From the NCBI GenBank assembly GCA_965659745.1, contig CBFHXF010000004.1, positions 1 to 64,000 on the forward strand: a DNA stretch of 64,000 bases, given 5' to 3'. Positions 50,627 through 60,649 of the stretch are shown here, piece by piece. The position numbers and the translations under genes are program-made. Positions within the stretch are counted from its first letter, which is position 1. Each line of letters starts with the position of its first letter. The notes beneath the pieces are model-generated. The model was not told where the DNA came from and made no database searches. It saw nothing but the letters and a program-made list of their open reading frames with translations. Source of the DNA: VMCP01 sp965659745 (GTDB lineage Bacteria > Bacteroidota > Bacteroidia > NS11-12g > UBA955).

Positions 50627-50952
50627 CCGAAGAAATCGAAAACGAAAATCCCGAAATCGTACAGGAGCCTCCTTTTCAAGAGAATTGGAACACATGGCGC
50701 ATTATCAAATGGGTATTAATCGCATTCCCTATTTTGATTTTCTACATCTATAACTCTTTACATACGGCTAAATCTATTAAAACTAAAAATGAATTGAGTA
50801 AAACGCTTAAGGAATTGCACTCTGAAAGAATCAGCTTAGAAAGTGAAATCACCCAAGCCAGTAAACAAACGCGTTTGGCAGAACAACTAGAATCCAAAGG
50901 ACTACAAGAAATAAACACACCACCCAAAAAGATCATCCGTGACCGCAAATAA
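50623..50952 (+). CDS. ftsL: FtsL-like division protein
   Basis: The protein has 109 residues. An acidic cytoplasmic N-terminus (about 1-25), one transmembrane helix (about 28-46, IIKWVLIAFPILIFYIYNS) and a periplasmic coiled coil (LSKTLKELHSERISLESEIT). The sequence is too short and variable for a strict family call, but size, topology and place between rsmH and ftsI define FtsL. FtsL with FtsB and FtsQ activates septal wall synthesis. It overlaps the ftsI start by 14 bases. Confidence 0.8.
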   Translation: MTEEIENENPEIVQEPPFQENWNTWRIIKWVLIAFPILIFYIYNSLHTAKSIKTKNELSKTLKELHSERISLESEITQASKQTRLAEQLESKGLQEINTPPKKIIRDRK

Positions 50953-53056
50953 ACCCAATACACGCAAAGAAATACTGAATCGCGCCCGCGTCATTTTCGC
51001 GTTGGTAGCTGTTTTTGGCGTGTTCATAGCCATATCTATTTTCAGGCTGCAACATGGCATGGAAAAGGATTTCAGCATCAAACAAGAGCGCAAAAACACA
51101 CGTGTAAACAAAGTTTATGGGATCCGCGGCAATATTTACGACGGCGATGGTGGATTATTAGCGACATCCGTACCCACTTACGATATCATGTGGGATTCTC
51201 GGGTTAATGCCTTAACTGAAGCCCATTTTAATGAAAAAGTAGACTCGCTTGCATATCTGCTCTCTCGCAATTTCAAACAACGCAATCAACAAGAATGGTC
51301 CGATAAATTGCGTGGATTACGCGCAAAAGGACATCGATATTATACCTTATTAACGAATGTTTCTTTTGATAAAGTACGCGAGTTAAAAACCTGGCCATTG
51401 ATAAGAGAAGACAAGTTCAAAGGCGGATTTTGGGCCATTGAAAAGGGGAAGCGGATGTATTTCATGGGCGAAATGGCTAAAAGAGCCATTGGCTATACGA
51501 AAAACGGTGTAAACGTAGGATTGGAAGGGGCTTTTGATAGTTTACTACGCGGTCAATCTGCCGATGTGATGGAACAACGACTTCCGGGAAATATTTGGAG
51601 ACCCCTTAAAGTAGGTGCAGGATATGAAGCCGAGAATGGAAAAGACATTGTTACCACCCTTGATACCCGATTCCAAGACATTACCCAATATGCATTGAAC
51701 AAAGCCTTGGTTCAACACAAAGCAGACCATGGATGCGCGCTCGTAATGGAAGTGGCAACCGGACAAATCAAAGCTATCGCCAATTTAAAGCGCGGACAAG
51801 ACGGCAATTATTATGAATCTATGAATTATGCGGTAGACCAGTTTATGGAGCCTGGTTCTACATTCAAAATTATTTCTGCCTTAGCCTTGCTAGAAGATGG
51901 TGACATAGATACCGATGATACAGTATCTACACATAAAGGAAAGATTAAAATTTACGATACAGAATTTAAGGACGATGAGCACAATACGGCATTACCCAAC
52001 TCCTATACCCTTCAACAGTGCATCGAACAATCAAGCAACGTAGGTATAAGCCAACTGGTGCATAACAACTACAAAGACAAACCCAAACGTTTCCTTTCTC
52101 ATTTGGAACGATTGGGACTTACTCTAAAACCCAACTTTGATATTCCAAGTTCTAATCATCCTGTTATCTTAGACCCCAACCACCCTTTGTGGTCGGGAGT
52201 TACATTACCTTCCATGAGCATTGGCTATGCCACCCGACTTTCTCCTCTGCAACTGCTAACGGTTTACAACGCTATTGCCAATAATGGCACGTTAATGAAT
52301 CCTTATTTAGTGAAGGAAATTAGACAAAACGGCAAAGTCGTTACTCAAATTTCCCCCAAGATAATTAATAAGAAAATTTGCAGTAAATCTACCAACAAGG
52401 CATTGCAAGATATGCTCCGCGGGGTAGTGGTACGTGGAACGGCTCAAAAAGCCTTTAAAGAATGTTTGGTTGATGTGGCGGGCAAAACGGGTACAGCGCG
52501 TATTATCAATTCGAATGGCAGAGGCTATTCCAACAAGCACATGGCTTCATTTGCGGGATATTTCCCTGCCTCCAATCCCGCTTACAGCATTATTGTTGTA
52601 ATTAACGAACCTAATGCTGGAGATATTTACGGGGCTGGTGTTGCAGCACCTGTTTTCAGAGATATCGCCAATAAAATTTACAGTTCTCATTTACGCATAC
52701 AACCTGAACTTATCGCGCAAGAAAATCGCGCATTGCCCACGGTTATAAATGGCAACACATTAAGAATCCAATCCACCTTGGAGGAATTGGGAATCCCATA
52801 TGTGTTAAACGACGAATCTTCAGAATGGGTACAATCGCGTTTAGAAGGCAACAAACTGTTGTTAAGCCCTATCAATTTCAAAAAAGGGCTGGTGCCTGAT
52901 TTTCGTAAAATGGGCGCTCGAGAGGCCTTGATATTAGCCTCTAAAATGGGCATCAAAGCCACCATTTCAGGACATGGTAGGGTTACCAAACAAAGCATCA
53001 AACCAGGCACCCGCATTCATAACAAACTCGATTTGAAATTATTCCTACAACCTTGA
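50939..53056 (+). CDS. ftsI: Septal penicillin-binding protein FtsI with PASTA domain
   Basis: The protein has 705 residues from GTG 50939; no ATG fits before the membrane helix. Residues about 16-37 are the signal anchor. The dimerisation domain contains YGIRGNIYDGDGGLLAT. The transpeptidase motifs are present: STFK in MEPGSTFKIISAL (nucleophile serine), SSN in QSSNVGISQ, and KTG in AGKTGTARI. The C-terminus carries a PASTA-like domain (VPDFRKMGAREALILASKMG), uncommon in E. coli FtsI but usual in Bacteroidota and Gram-positives. It crosslinks septal peptidoglycan with FtsW. Confidence 0.95.
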   Translation: MTANKPNTRKEILNRARVIFALVAVFGVFIAISIFRLQHGMEKDFSIKQERKNTRVNKVYGIRGNIYDGDGGLLATSVPTYDIMWDSRVNALTEAHFNEKVDSLAYLLSRNFKQRNQQEWSDKLRGLRAKGHRYYTLLTNVSFDKVRELKTWPLIREDKFKGGFWAIEKGKRMYFMGEMAKRAIGYTKNGVNVGLEGAFDSLLRGQSADVMEQRLPGNIWRPLKVGAGYEAENGKDIVTTLDTRFQDITQYALNKALVQHKADHGCALVMEVATGQIKAIANLKRGQDGNYYESMNYAVDQFMEPGSTFKIISALALLEDGDIDTDDTVSTHKGKIKIYDTEFKDDEHNTALPNSYTLQQCIEQSSNVGISQLVHNNYKDKPKRFLSHLERLGLTLKPNFDIPSSNHPVILDPNHPLWSGVTLPSMSIGYATRLSPLQLLTVYNAIANNGTLMNPYLVKEIRQNGKVVTQISPKIINKKICSKSTNKALQDMLRGVVVRGTAQKAFKECLVDVAGKTGTARIINSNGRGYSNKHMASFAGYFPASNPAYSIIVVINEPNAGDIYGAGVAAPVFRDIANKIYSSHLRIQPELIAQENRALPTVINGNTLRIQSTLEELGIPYVLNDESSEWVQSRLEGNKLLLSPINFKKGLVPDFRKMGAREALILASKMGIKATISGHGRVTKQSIKPGTRIHNKLDLKLFLQP

Positions 53057-54510
53057 AATCACTTAGAGAAATTATATCGCCCCTGAAGTTAACCTGTATC
53101 GGACTCGCCGATCAAGTGATTCATGATGTTACCCTCGATAGTCGCATCGCTACAACCGGATCGCTTTATGCGGCCATCAAAGGCACTCAAGTAGACGGAC
53201 ATAGCTTCATTGAAAAGGCTGTTGAAGCAGGGGCCTGTGCGATTTTACACGAAACACCGCTCACCAATATTAAAGAGGGCGTTTGCTATATTCAAGTTGA
53301 AAATGTATCTATTGCCTTGGGGCAAATTCTTTATGAATTCCAAGACCGTTGCTTAGACGATTTAGTCATTGTTGGCACTACCGGCACTAATGGCAAAACA
53401 ACCGTTAGCACGCTATTATTTGACTTATTTACGAAGCTGGGATACCGTTGCGGTTTAATCAGTACGGTAAATTACCGAATTGCTGAGGCTACCGTTACCA
53501 GCACCCATACTACCCCCGATGCGGTATCGCTTCACCGCCTGTTTAAGCAAATGTACGATGAGGGCTGTACGCATGTTTTCATGGAGGTTAGTTCGCATGC
53601 CATTCACCAAAATAGAATTGCGGGCATTCCTTTTTCCGGGGGAATTTTTACTAATATCACACACGACCATTTGGATTATCATGGAACCTTTGGTGAATAC
53701 ATCAAAGCCAAAAAAATGTTCTTTGACGGACTGGGTTCTCAAGCATTTAGCCTCACGAACAAAGACGATCGCAATGGGTTAGTCATGTTACAAAACACCC
53801 GTTCGACACGATATACGTATGGATTAAATGGAACGGCAGACTTTAACGCCAAAATTTGGGAAAGCGACTTTTCTGGAATGCATTTGCGACTTTCAGACAA
53901 AGATATTTGGTCGCCGCTGGTAGGAAAATTCAACGCCTATAACATGCTTGCTGTTTATGCAGCGGCTACCTTAATCACAGAAGGTCAAGAAGAAATTGAA
54001 GTAGCCATGAGCGCACTTAGTCGCGTTTCGGGCCGATTTGAGACACTTGCAGGCCCGGGTAACCGAACTGTAATTGTAGATTACGCACATACCCCCGATG
54101 CATTAGAGAATGTTATCCAAACCATTAAGGATATTCAAAAATCCGAATCACAATTGATTACCGTAATAGGTTGTGGAGGGAATAGAGATGCTGAAAAACG
54201 CCCGCAGATGGGTGCTATTGCAAGCCATAAAAGTCAACGTTGCGTATTCACGAGCGACAATCCCCGCAACGAAGATCCCAACACAATTATAGAAGAAATG
54301 ATGAGTGGGGTTGAACCTATTAATCTGCGTAAAGTACTAAAAATCACCGACCGTGCAGAAGCAATCAAAACAGCCGTGGCCCTTTCGTTCCCAGGTGATG
54401 TAATTCTTATTGCCGGTAAAGGACATGAAACCTATCAAGAAACCAATGGAGTGCGTATCGAGTTCGACGATCGTATTTGGGCACAAAAAGCGTTAAACGA
54501 CATTTCCTGA
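53053..54510 (+). CDS. murE: UDP-MurNAc-L-Ala-D-Glu:meso-diaminopimelate ligase MurE
   Basis: The protein has 485 residues from TTG 53053, whose last two bases overlap the TGA of ftsI, indicating coupled translation. VGTTGTNGKTTVSTLL is the ATP loop; FMEVSSHAIHQNRI and TNITHDHLDYHGTF are Mur ligase signatures. TSDNPRNEDP contains the DNPR motif that selects meso-diaminopimelate over lysine. This matches dapF elsewhere in the window. Confidence 0.96.
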   Translation: MKSLREIISPLKLTCIGLADQVIHDVTLDSRIATTGSLYAAIKGTQVDGHSFIEKAVEAGACAILHETPLTNIKEGVCYIQVENVSIALGQILYEFQDRCLDDLVIVGTTGTNGKTTVSTLLFDLFTKLGYRCGLISTVNYRIAEATVTSTHTTPDAVSLHRLFKQMYDEGCTHVFMEVSSHAIHQNRIAGIPFSGGIFTNITHDHLDYHGTFGEYIKAKKMFFDGLGSQAFSLTNKDDRNGLVMLQNTRSTRYTYGLNGTADFNAKIWESDFSGMHLRLSDKDIWSPLVGKFNAYNMLAVYAAATLITEGQEEIEVAMSALSRVSGRFETLAGPGNRTVIVDYAHTPDALENVIQTIKDIQKSESQLITVIGCGGNRDAEKRPQMGAIASHKSQRCVFTSDNPRNEDPNTIIEEMMSGVEPINLRKVLKITDRAEAIKTAVALSFPGDVILIAGKGHETYQETNGVRIEFDDRIWAQKALNDIS

Positions 54511-55643
54511 TGCTATATTATTTTTTTAAATATCTCAACGAATTGGGCATCAGCGGAGCTGGTGTGTTCAACTTTATCACATTCCGTGCTTCATTAGCGG
54601 GTATTACGGCACTGCTTTTTGCATTAATTGCAGGAAAAAGGATCATCGAATATTTGCAAAAACTGCAAATTGGTGAAACTATTCGCGATTTAGGACTTGA
54701 GGGTCAGATGCAAAAGAAAGGCACTCCAACCATGGGTGGTGTAATCATTATTTTGGCTATTTTAATTCCCACCATATTATTCGCAAAGCTCGACAACATC
54801 TATGTAATCATCATGCTATTGAGCACTCTATGGATGGGGATTATCGGGGGCATCGACGATTATATCAAGGTCTTCAAGAAAAACAAAGAGGGCATGAAAG
54901 CCACTACCAAGCTAATTGGACAATTATTCTTGGGAATCATTATCGCGGCTACTATTGACTATACCCACAGTGCCAATCACATTCCATTAGAAACCAACTT
55001 GCCTATTTCTAAGTTGCGCTTGAATTATTCTGACATCTTACCTGGCGAAGGTAATGCATGGTTGATTTTTATTCCCGTTATCATCTTTATAGTAATGGCC
55101 ATAACCAATGCCGTAAATTTAACCGATGGGATTGACGGATTAGCCGCAGGCACCACGGCCATTGTTGGTGCAGGACTTGGAATATTAGCCTATGCTACTG
55201 GAAACATTAAAATAGCTTCTTATCTAAATATCATTTACGTGCCCAATAGTGGCGAGGTGGTTATATTCTTGGCCGCATTAATAGGTGCTTGTTTAGGTTT
55301 TTTATGGTACAACGGATTTCCCGCCCAAGTATTCATGGGCGATACGGGAAGCATGGCCTTAGGTGGCGCCTTAGCCGCCGTTGCCATTATCATTAAAATG
55401 GAATTGCTCTTGCCCGTTTTGTGTGGAATATTCTTCGCAGAGAGCCTGAGCGTGATTTTACAAGTAAGTTACTTCAAGTATACCAAGAAAAAATTCGGTG
55501 AAGGCCGACGTATTTTCTTGATGTCGCCCTTGCACCACCACTATCAGAAAAAAGGAATTCCCGAAAGTAAAATCACCTTAAGATTTTGGCTTATCACCGT
55601 CATTTTGGTACTAGCCACATTAGCATTAATCAAATTAAGATAA
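54510..55643 (+). CDS. mraY: Phospho-MurNAc-pentapeptide transferase MraY
   Basis: ATG 54510 shares its A with the murE stop (TGATG). The 377-residue integral membrane protein has about ten helices. Conserved loops: MQKKGTPTMGGVIII, GGIDDYIKV, NAVNLTDGIDGLAAGTTA, GDTGSMALGG and SPLHHHYQKKG. MraY makes lipid I from UDP-MurNAc-pentapeptide and undecaprenyl phosphate. murF, which makes its substrate, is not in the cluster. Confidence 0.97.
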   Translation: MLYYFFKYLNELGISGAGVFNFITFRASLAGITALLFALIAGKRIIEYLQKLQIGETIRDLGLEGQMQKKGTPTMGGVIIILAILIPTILFAKLDNIYVIIMLLSTLWMGIIGGIDDYIKVFKKNKEGMKATTKLIGQLFLGIIIAATIDYTHSANHIPLETNLPISKLRLNYSDILPGEGNAWLIFIPVIIFIVMAITNAVNLTDGIDGLAAGTTAIVGAGLGILAYATGNIKIASYLNIIYVPNSGEVVIFLAALIGACLGFLWYNGFPAQVFMGDTGSMALGGALAAVAIIIKMELLLPVLCGIFFAESLSVILQVSYFKYTKKKFGEGRRIFLMSPLHHHYQKKGIPESKITLRFWLITVILVLATLALIKLR

Positions 55644-55657
55644 ACGAAAATCTAGAT

Positions 55658-56995
55658 ATGAAACAACAACTTGCCATATTGGGTTCTGGAATTAGCGGAT
55701 TGGGTTCTGCTATTCTAGGCGTGCGCCAATCATGGTCGGTATTTGTTTCGGATAGCGGTAGTATTAATGCCGAAACTAAAAATAAGTTAATAGAAATAGG
55801 GGTCGATTTTGAAGAGAACAAACACAGCATAGAAAAGCTACTTCAAGCCGATCTAGTTGTTAAAAGTCCGGGCATCCCCCAAACATCTCATGTAGTTCAA
55901 CAATTATTGGCCGCTGGAATTCCAGTTATTTCTGAAATCGATTGGGCCTCTAAATTCACCAATGCCACCCTTATTGGCATTACAGGCACCAATGGTAAAA
56001 CGACGACTACCTTACTGACCTATCAATTGCTAAAACAAGCGGGATTGAATGTAGGCTGTGTAGGGAATGTAGGAATTTCATTTGCTCAAATGGTAGCCGA
56101 AGACCCTAAGGATTACTATGTCATTGAAATTAGCAGTTTCCAATTGGATGAAACCTATGCTACAAGATTCCACATCGCCTGTATTTTAAATATTACAGAA
56201 GACCATTTAGATCGATACGAGGGTAAAATGAGCGGATATGTAAACAGCAAATACCGCATTACCCAAAATCAAACCGACACAGATTTCTTCATATACGGAA
56301 GCGACTGTCCTATTCTTAAAAATGAAAGCAGCGTTCGCAACATTATCTCACAGAAAATAAGCTTTGGCTTTGAAACTAAGGATAGTGAGTATGCGATTTA
56401 CGAAAACAACGAAATAAAAATCACTAGAAAAAATAATCAATACACCATAGATATGAATAATTTCAACTTAAGAGGAAAACACAATCAATACAACAGCATG
56501 GCCGCTGCGGTAATTGCAAACATCTTAGAAGTACGCAATGAATCCATTCGCGAAAGCATGAGTAATTTCCACAACATGGAGCACCGCCTTGAATCGGTTT
56601 CCAAAGTAAATGGGGTGGAATACATTAATGACAGCAAAGCCACGAACGTAAATTCTACTTGGTATGCGCTAGAAAGCATGGATAAACCTGTTATTTGGAT
56701 AGCGGGTGGAGTTGACAAAGGCAACGATTATGCCGATCTAAAACCACTGGTAAAGAACAAGGTTAAATTGATCATTTGCTTGGGATTGGACAATATCAAA
56801 ATTCACCGCGCATTTCAGGGCGATGTAGACATGATCATTAATACCAGCAGTGCTAAAGAAGCGGTGCATGTGGCTTCTCGGATGGCCAATTGCGGCGATG
56901 CGGTTTTGCTTTCTCCTGCATGTGCCAGCTTTGATCTTTTCGACAGTTACGAAGATCGGGGTCGCAAATTTAAAAATGCCGTTCGCAGTTTATAA
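55658..56995 (+). CDS. murD: UDP-MurNAc-L-Ala:D-glutamate ligase MurD
   Basis: ATG 55658 (MKQQLAILGSGISGLGSAIL) starts 14 bases after mraY; the frame open to 55586 overlaps mraY and is not used. The 445-residue protein has the Rossmann-like N-domain, GITGTNGKTTTTLLTYQLL (ATP loop), VIEISSFQLDETYATRFHIA and LNITEDHLDRYEG. It adds D-glutamate, supplied by the murI product, to UDP-MurNAc-L-alanine. Confidence 0.96.
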   Translation: MKQQLAILGSGISGLGSAILGVRQSWSVFVSDSGSINAETKNKLIEIGVDFEENKHSIEKLLQADLVVKSPGIPQTSHVVQQLLAAGIPVISEIDWASKFTNATLIGITGTNGKTTTTLLTYQLLKQAGLNVGCVGNVGISFAQMVAEDPKDYYVIEISSFQLDETYATRFHIACILNITEDHLDRYEGKMSGYVNSKYRITQNQTDTDFFIYGSDCPILKNESSVRNIISQKISFGFETKDSEYAIYENNEIKITRKNNQYTIDMNNFNLRGKHNQYNSMAAAVIANILEVRNESIRESMSNFHNMEHRLESVSKVNGVEYINDSKATNVNSTWYALESMDKPVIWIAGGVDKGNDYADLKPLVKNKVKLIICLGLDNIKIHRAFQGDVDMIINTSSAKEAVHVASRMANCGDAVLLSPACASFDLFDSYEDRGRKFKNAVRSL

Positions 56996-57004
56996 ATAAA
57001 TCCT

Positions 57005-58204
57005 ATGAACACGTTTAAATCCATATTCAAAGGAGACGTATACATCTGGGCGATTGTTTTCATTCTCTCGGTTATTGGTGTATTGACTGTATACAGCTCA
57101 ACAGGAAATCTTGCTTTTGCAAAACAACAAGGCAATACTGAATTTTTCTTGCTTCGACATCTTGGATTTATTGTGGTAGGTTTATTTATCATGTTTGTGG
57201 TGCATAATATCCCATTTCGCTTCTATTCGAAAGTTTCAAATGGGCTACTTTTGGTATCTATTTTGCTTTTAATTCTAACCTTATTCGTAGGTTTTAATAT
57301 CAATAGTGCCCAACGCGTGATTCCGATTTTCGGCTTTACGTTTCAGCCTTCCGATATGGCCAAAGTGTTTTTGGTTATGTATATCGCCCGCTATTTGAGC
57401 AAGCGTCAAGACGGCGTGCATGATTTCAAAGTGTTTTTACAATTATTGGGGGTTATTGCATTGGTAATCTTACCGATTATTCCAGAAAACCTGAGTACGG
57501 CTTTAGTAATCATGACCACCAGCACCATGCTGATGTTCATAGGTCGTATCAAATTGAAATTTATTCTAATTCTAATATCCATGGGGCTGCTTGCTGCCGT
57601 TTCATTCTACGGATTCTTAAAGATGGTAGACATGAGTAAGTTCCAAGACACCCGACTTCCCACTTGGGAACGAAGAATTGACAGTTATTTAGGAACCGAC
57701 GAAAGTGGAGATAGTAACTATCAGAAAAACCAAGCCAAAATAGCCGTTGCAACAGGCGGTTTTTGGGGAAAAGGACCTGGTAATTCTACACAAAGAAACT
57801 ATTTGCCTCACCCCTATTCCGATTTCATCTTTGCCATTATTGTAGAGGAATATGGACTAATAGGTGGACTTGTACTCATCGCCTGTTTCCTTTTACTTAT
57901 TATTCGCGCATTGAAAATGGTGATCGAGAGCCAAAGGTCATTGGCTGCTTTGATTGTTTTGGGAATTGCGTTTAGCACTTCCTTTCAAGCCCTCGTGCAT
58001 ATGGGTGTAAGCGTAGGAAAGTTACCGGTTACTGGATTAACCTTACCATTAGTGAGTATGGGAGGTACGAGTATTTTATTTAATAGTATCGCATTTGGTA
58101 TAATGATTGGTATCAGTCGCCATATACAAGAAGAAAAATTAAAAGCCAGTACCACTGGACCCGGAAGTGTTAATGAAAAGGAGACCGAAAATGAAACTGA
58201 ATAA
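57005..58204 (+). CDS. ftsW: SEDS-family septal glycosyltransferase FtsW
   Basis: The protein has 399 residues and about ten transmembrane helices. YIWAIVFILSVIGVLTVYSS at the start, FQPSDMAKVFLVMYIARYLS, LPHPYSDFIFAIIVEEYGLI and GLTLPLVSMGGTSILFNSIA are SEDS signatures; the catalytic aspartate region is near KNQAKIAVATGGFWGKGPG. FtsW polymerises septal glycan from lipid II with FtsI. A charged tail (ENETE) ends the protein, overlapping murG by 14 bases. Confidence 0.95.
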   Translation: MNTFKSIFKGDVYIWAIVFILSVIGVLTVYSSTGNLAFAKQQGNTEFFLLRHLGFIVVGLFIMFVVHNIPFRFYSKVSNGLLLVSILLLILTLFVGFNINSAQRVIPIFGFTFQPSDMAKVFLVMYIARYLSKRQDGVHDFKVFLQLLGVIALVILPIIPENLSTALVIMTTSTMLMFIGRIKLKFILILISMGLLAAVSFYGFLKMVDMSKFQDTRLPTWERRIDSYLGTDESGDSNYQKNQAKIAVATGGFWGKGPGNSTQRNYLPHPYSDFIFAIIVEEYGLIGGLVLIACFLLLIIRALKMVIESQRSLAALIVLGIAFSTSFQALVHMGVSVGKLPVTGLTLPLVSMGGTSILFNSIAFGIMIGISRHIQEEKLKASTTGPGSVNEKETENETE

Positions 58205-59264
58205 TATCATTTTTACCGGAGGCGGCACGGGTGGTCACATCTTTCCGGCAGTGGCTATTGCCAATGCATTCAAAATGCGGAATCCGGAGCTCCATATACA
58301 ATTCATTGGGGCTTCAGGCAAAATGGAAATGCAAAGGGTTCCTGAAGCCGGATATCCGATCATTGGATTGCCTGTTCGTGGCTTGATCAGAAGCCTCACC
58401 TTCAAAAACATTTCCGTAATATACAATGCGCTCAGCAGTTATTATAAAGCAAGAAAAATCCTTAAAGAATTCAAGGCCGATATCGTTATTGGCACAGGTG
58501 GATTTGCGAGTCTACCGGTTTGTTTGGCTGCAACTCGCATGGGCATCCCCCTATTTATTTGGGAAGGCAACGGATTTGCTGGCTTAACCAATAAATTACT
58601 CAATAAATCTGCCAAGCGAATCTACTGTGGATTTGATGGCATGCAAACTCATTTCCCACATGGGAATTGGATTCATTCGGGAAATCCGATTCGCCAAGAA
58701 TTATTAGAACCCGTAGATACCAAAACGGCTCTTTCCTATTTTGGCTTTACCGAAAAGAAACCCACTATATTGGTTATTGGCGGTAGCTTAGGTGCGAGAA
58801 GCATTAATGAAGCAGTTGATTTTAACTTAGAAAAATGGTTACAACTTGGCTATACCGTAATTTGGCAAACGGGAAAATCGTTCCAAACAACCGATAATCA
58901 TCCTTTATTATGGTCGGGGCCCTTCATTACTGATATGAAATATGCTTACCATTTAGCGGATGTTGTTATTTCAAGATCAGGTGCGTTGAGCGTTTCCGAA
59001 ATTATGGCCTGTGGCATTCCTGCCGTCTTTGTGCCCTCGCCCAATGTAACAGACGACCATCAAACGAAAAATGCAGAAAAGGCCTTACAAAGTGGAGGGG
59101 CCATTGTACTCAAAGACAAAACCGTAATAGAAGAACTCGGTAGCGCTATTATTGATTTAATGTCGCATCCGGAGCAACTGAAATCGATGCAAGAATCGCT
59201 ACTAAATGCGGCAAAACCTGATGCCACGACTCACATTGTTAACGACATTTTAAACCACCTATGA
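58191..59264 (+). CDS. murG: Lipid II synthase MurG
   Basis: ATG 58191 (MKLNNIIFTGGGTGGHIFPA) is the natural start; the frame extends to 58167 inside ftsW. The 357-residue GT-B enzyme adds GlcNAc to lipid I. FTGGGTGGHIFPAVAIANAF is the lipid I-binding glycine loop, and RSGALSVSEIMACGIPAVFV the UDP-GlcNAc-binding motif. It ends in an ATGA overlap with murC. Confidence 0.96.
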   Translation: MKLNNIIFTGGGTGGHIFPAVAIANAFKMRNPELHIQFIGASGKMEMQRVPEAGYPIIGLPVRGLIRSLTFKNISVIYNALSSYYKARKILKEFKADIVIGTGGFASLPVCLAATRMGIPLFIWEGNGFAGLTNKLLNKSAKRIYCGFDGMQTHFPHGNWIHSGNPIRQELLEPVDTKTALSYFGFTEKKPTILVIGGSLGARSINEAVDFNLEKWLQLGYTVIWQTGKSFQTTDNHPLLWSGPFITDMKYAYHLADVVISRSGALSVSEIMACGIPAVFVPSPNVTDDHQTKNAEKALQSGGAIVLKDKTVIEELGSAIIDLMSHPEQLKSMQESLLNAAKPDATTHIVNDILNHL

Positions 59265-60649
59265 AAGCTATACAACGATATACGCAAGCCTATTTTTTAG
59301 GAATTGGAGGTATTGGCATGAGTGCCATATGTAGGTATTTTCATGAAATCGGCATGAAGGTGGGTGGATACGACAAAACGGAAACCGCGTTAACCCACGA
59401 TCTTTCGGCTTTAGGTATAGAAATTACGTTCAACGAAGACATCGATGCGCTTCCCCATTGGGTGCTCGACAACATCAATGAAACCCTGTTTGTCATTACC
59501 CCTGCAATACCCAAGGAGCACCCCCAAAAGTGCTGGTTAGAAGAAAAGGGGACAACCCTACTAAAAAGGGCTGAGGTATTAGGACTCATAACCCAAGATA
59601 GCATTTGTTTAGCGGTAGCCGGAACGCATGGAAAAACCACCACTTCCACCCTATTAGCGCATATATTGCACGAATTAAAATGGGAATTTAGCGCTTTCTT
59701 AGGGGGAATTTCCAGTAATTTCAATTCGAATTATATTAAAAACAGCGGAAAACCCTCCGATTCTGGGTCACCCATCGTGATTGTAGAGGCCGATGAATTT
59801 GACCGCAGTTTTCATAAATTATTCCCCAATGCGGCCATAATTACGGCAATAGATGCCGATCATTTAGATATTTATGAAACCAAAGAGGCCTTTGAGGAAG
59901 CCTTTCACATCTTTGCCCGTCAAATTCAAAAATCGCACAGCCATAGTTTGTTTGTAAACCAAGACTTGATTTGGCCAAAAGAGGCAGGAACCCAAACCTA
60001 CGGATTTGCACCAAATTCGGATTATGCCATTGGCAATATTCAGATTAAAGAAGGAAGTTATCATTTTGAGATTACACACCAACAACAAACGTTCGAATTT
60101 AAAGCGGGCTTGCCGGGATACCACAATGTTTTAAATGCCGGAGCAGCTATTGCATTATGTAATTCATATCTGAACATTCCACTTGCCGATTTGATTAAAC
60201 CGATAGCCAATTTCAAGGGCGTTAAGCGAAGATTTGAATACCTTGTGAATCATCCTACGGCCGTGGTTATAGACGATTACGCCCATCATCCGGAGGAATT
60301 AAATATGATTATTAATTCGGTAAAAGATTTATATCCTGAAAAAAAGATTACCGGTGTATTCCAACCGCATTTATTCTCCAGGACACAAGATTTTGCACAG
60401 GAATTTGCGCAATCGTTGGAGCAATTAGATCAGGTATATCTTTTAGAGATATACCCTGCCCGCGAGAAACCCATTCCAGGTATTACATCTTCCTATTTAG
60501 TTTCATTAATGCAAAAGGGAGATGCCCAAGTAATAAGCAAAGAGGCGTTTCTTGATAAAATTCGTACGGACAAACCCGAAGTTCTATTGATTCTTGGAGC
60601 CGGTGATATTGATACTCTTAGACAACCATTAATTGAAATTTATGAATAA
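59261..60649 (+). CDS. murC: UDP-MurNAc:L-alanine ligase MurC
   Basis: The protein has 462 residues. YFLGIGGIGMSAICRYFHEI is the nucleotide-binding N-domain; VAGTHGKTTTSTLLAHIL the ATP loop; VEADEFDRSFHKLFPNAAII and DDYAHHPEELNMII further signatures. It attaches L-alanine to the UDP-MurNAc made by MurB. It overlaps murG at the start and ftsQ at the end by eight bases. Confidence 0.96.
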   Translation: MKAIQRYTQAYFLGIGGIGMSAICRYFHEIGMKVGGYDKTETALTHDLSALGIEITFNEDIDALPHWVLDNINETLFVITPAIPKEHPQKCWLEEKGTTLLKRAEVLGLITQDSICLAVAGTHGKTTTSTLLAHILHELKWEFSAFLGGISSNFNSNYIKNSGKPSDSGSPIVIVEADEFDRSFHKLFPNAAIITAIDADHLDIYETKEAFEEAFHIFARQIQKSHSHSLFVNQDLIWPKEAGTQTYGFAPNSDYAIGNIQIKEGSYHFEITHQQQTFEFKAGLPGYHNVLNAGAAIALCNSYLNIPLADLIKPIANFKGVKRRFEYLVNHPTAVVIDDYAHHPEELNMIINSVKDLYPEKKITGVFQPHLFSRTQDFAQEFAQSLEQLDQVYLLEIYPAREKPIPGITSSYLVSLMQKGDAQVISKEAFLDKIRTDKPEVLLILGAGDIDTLRQPLIEIYE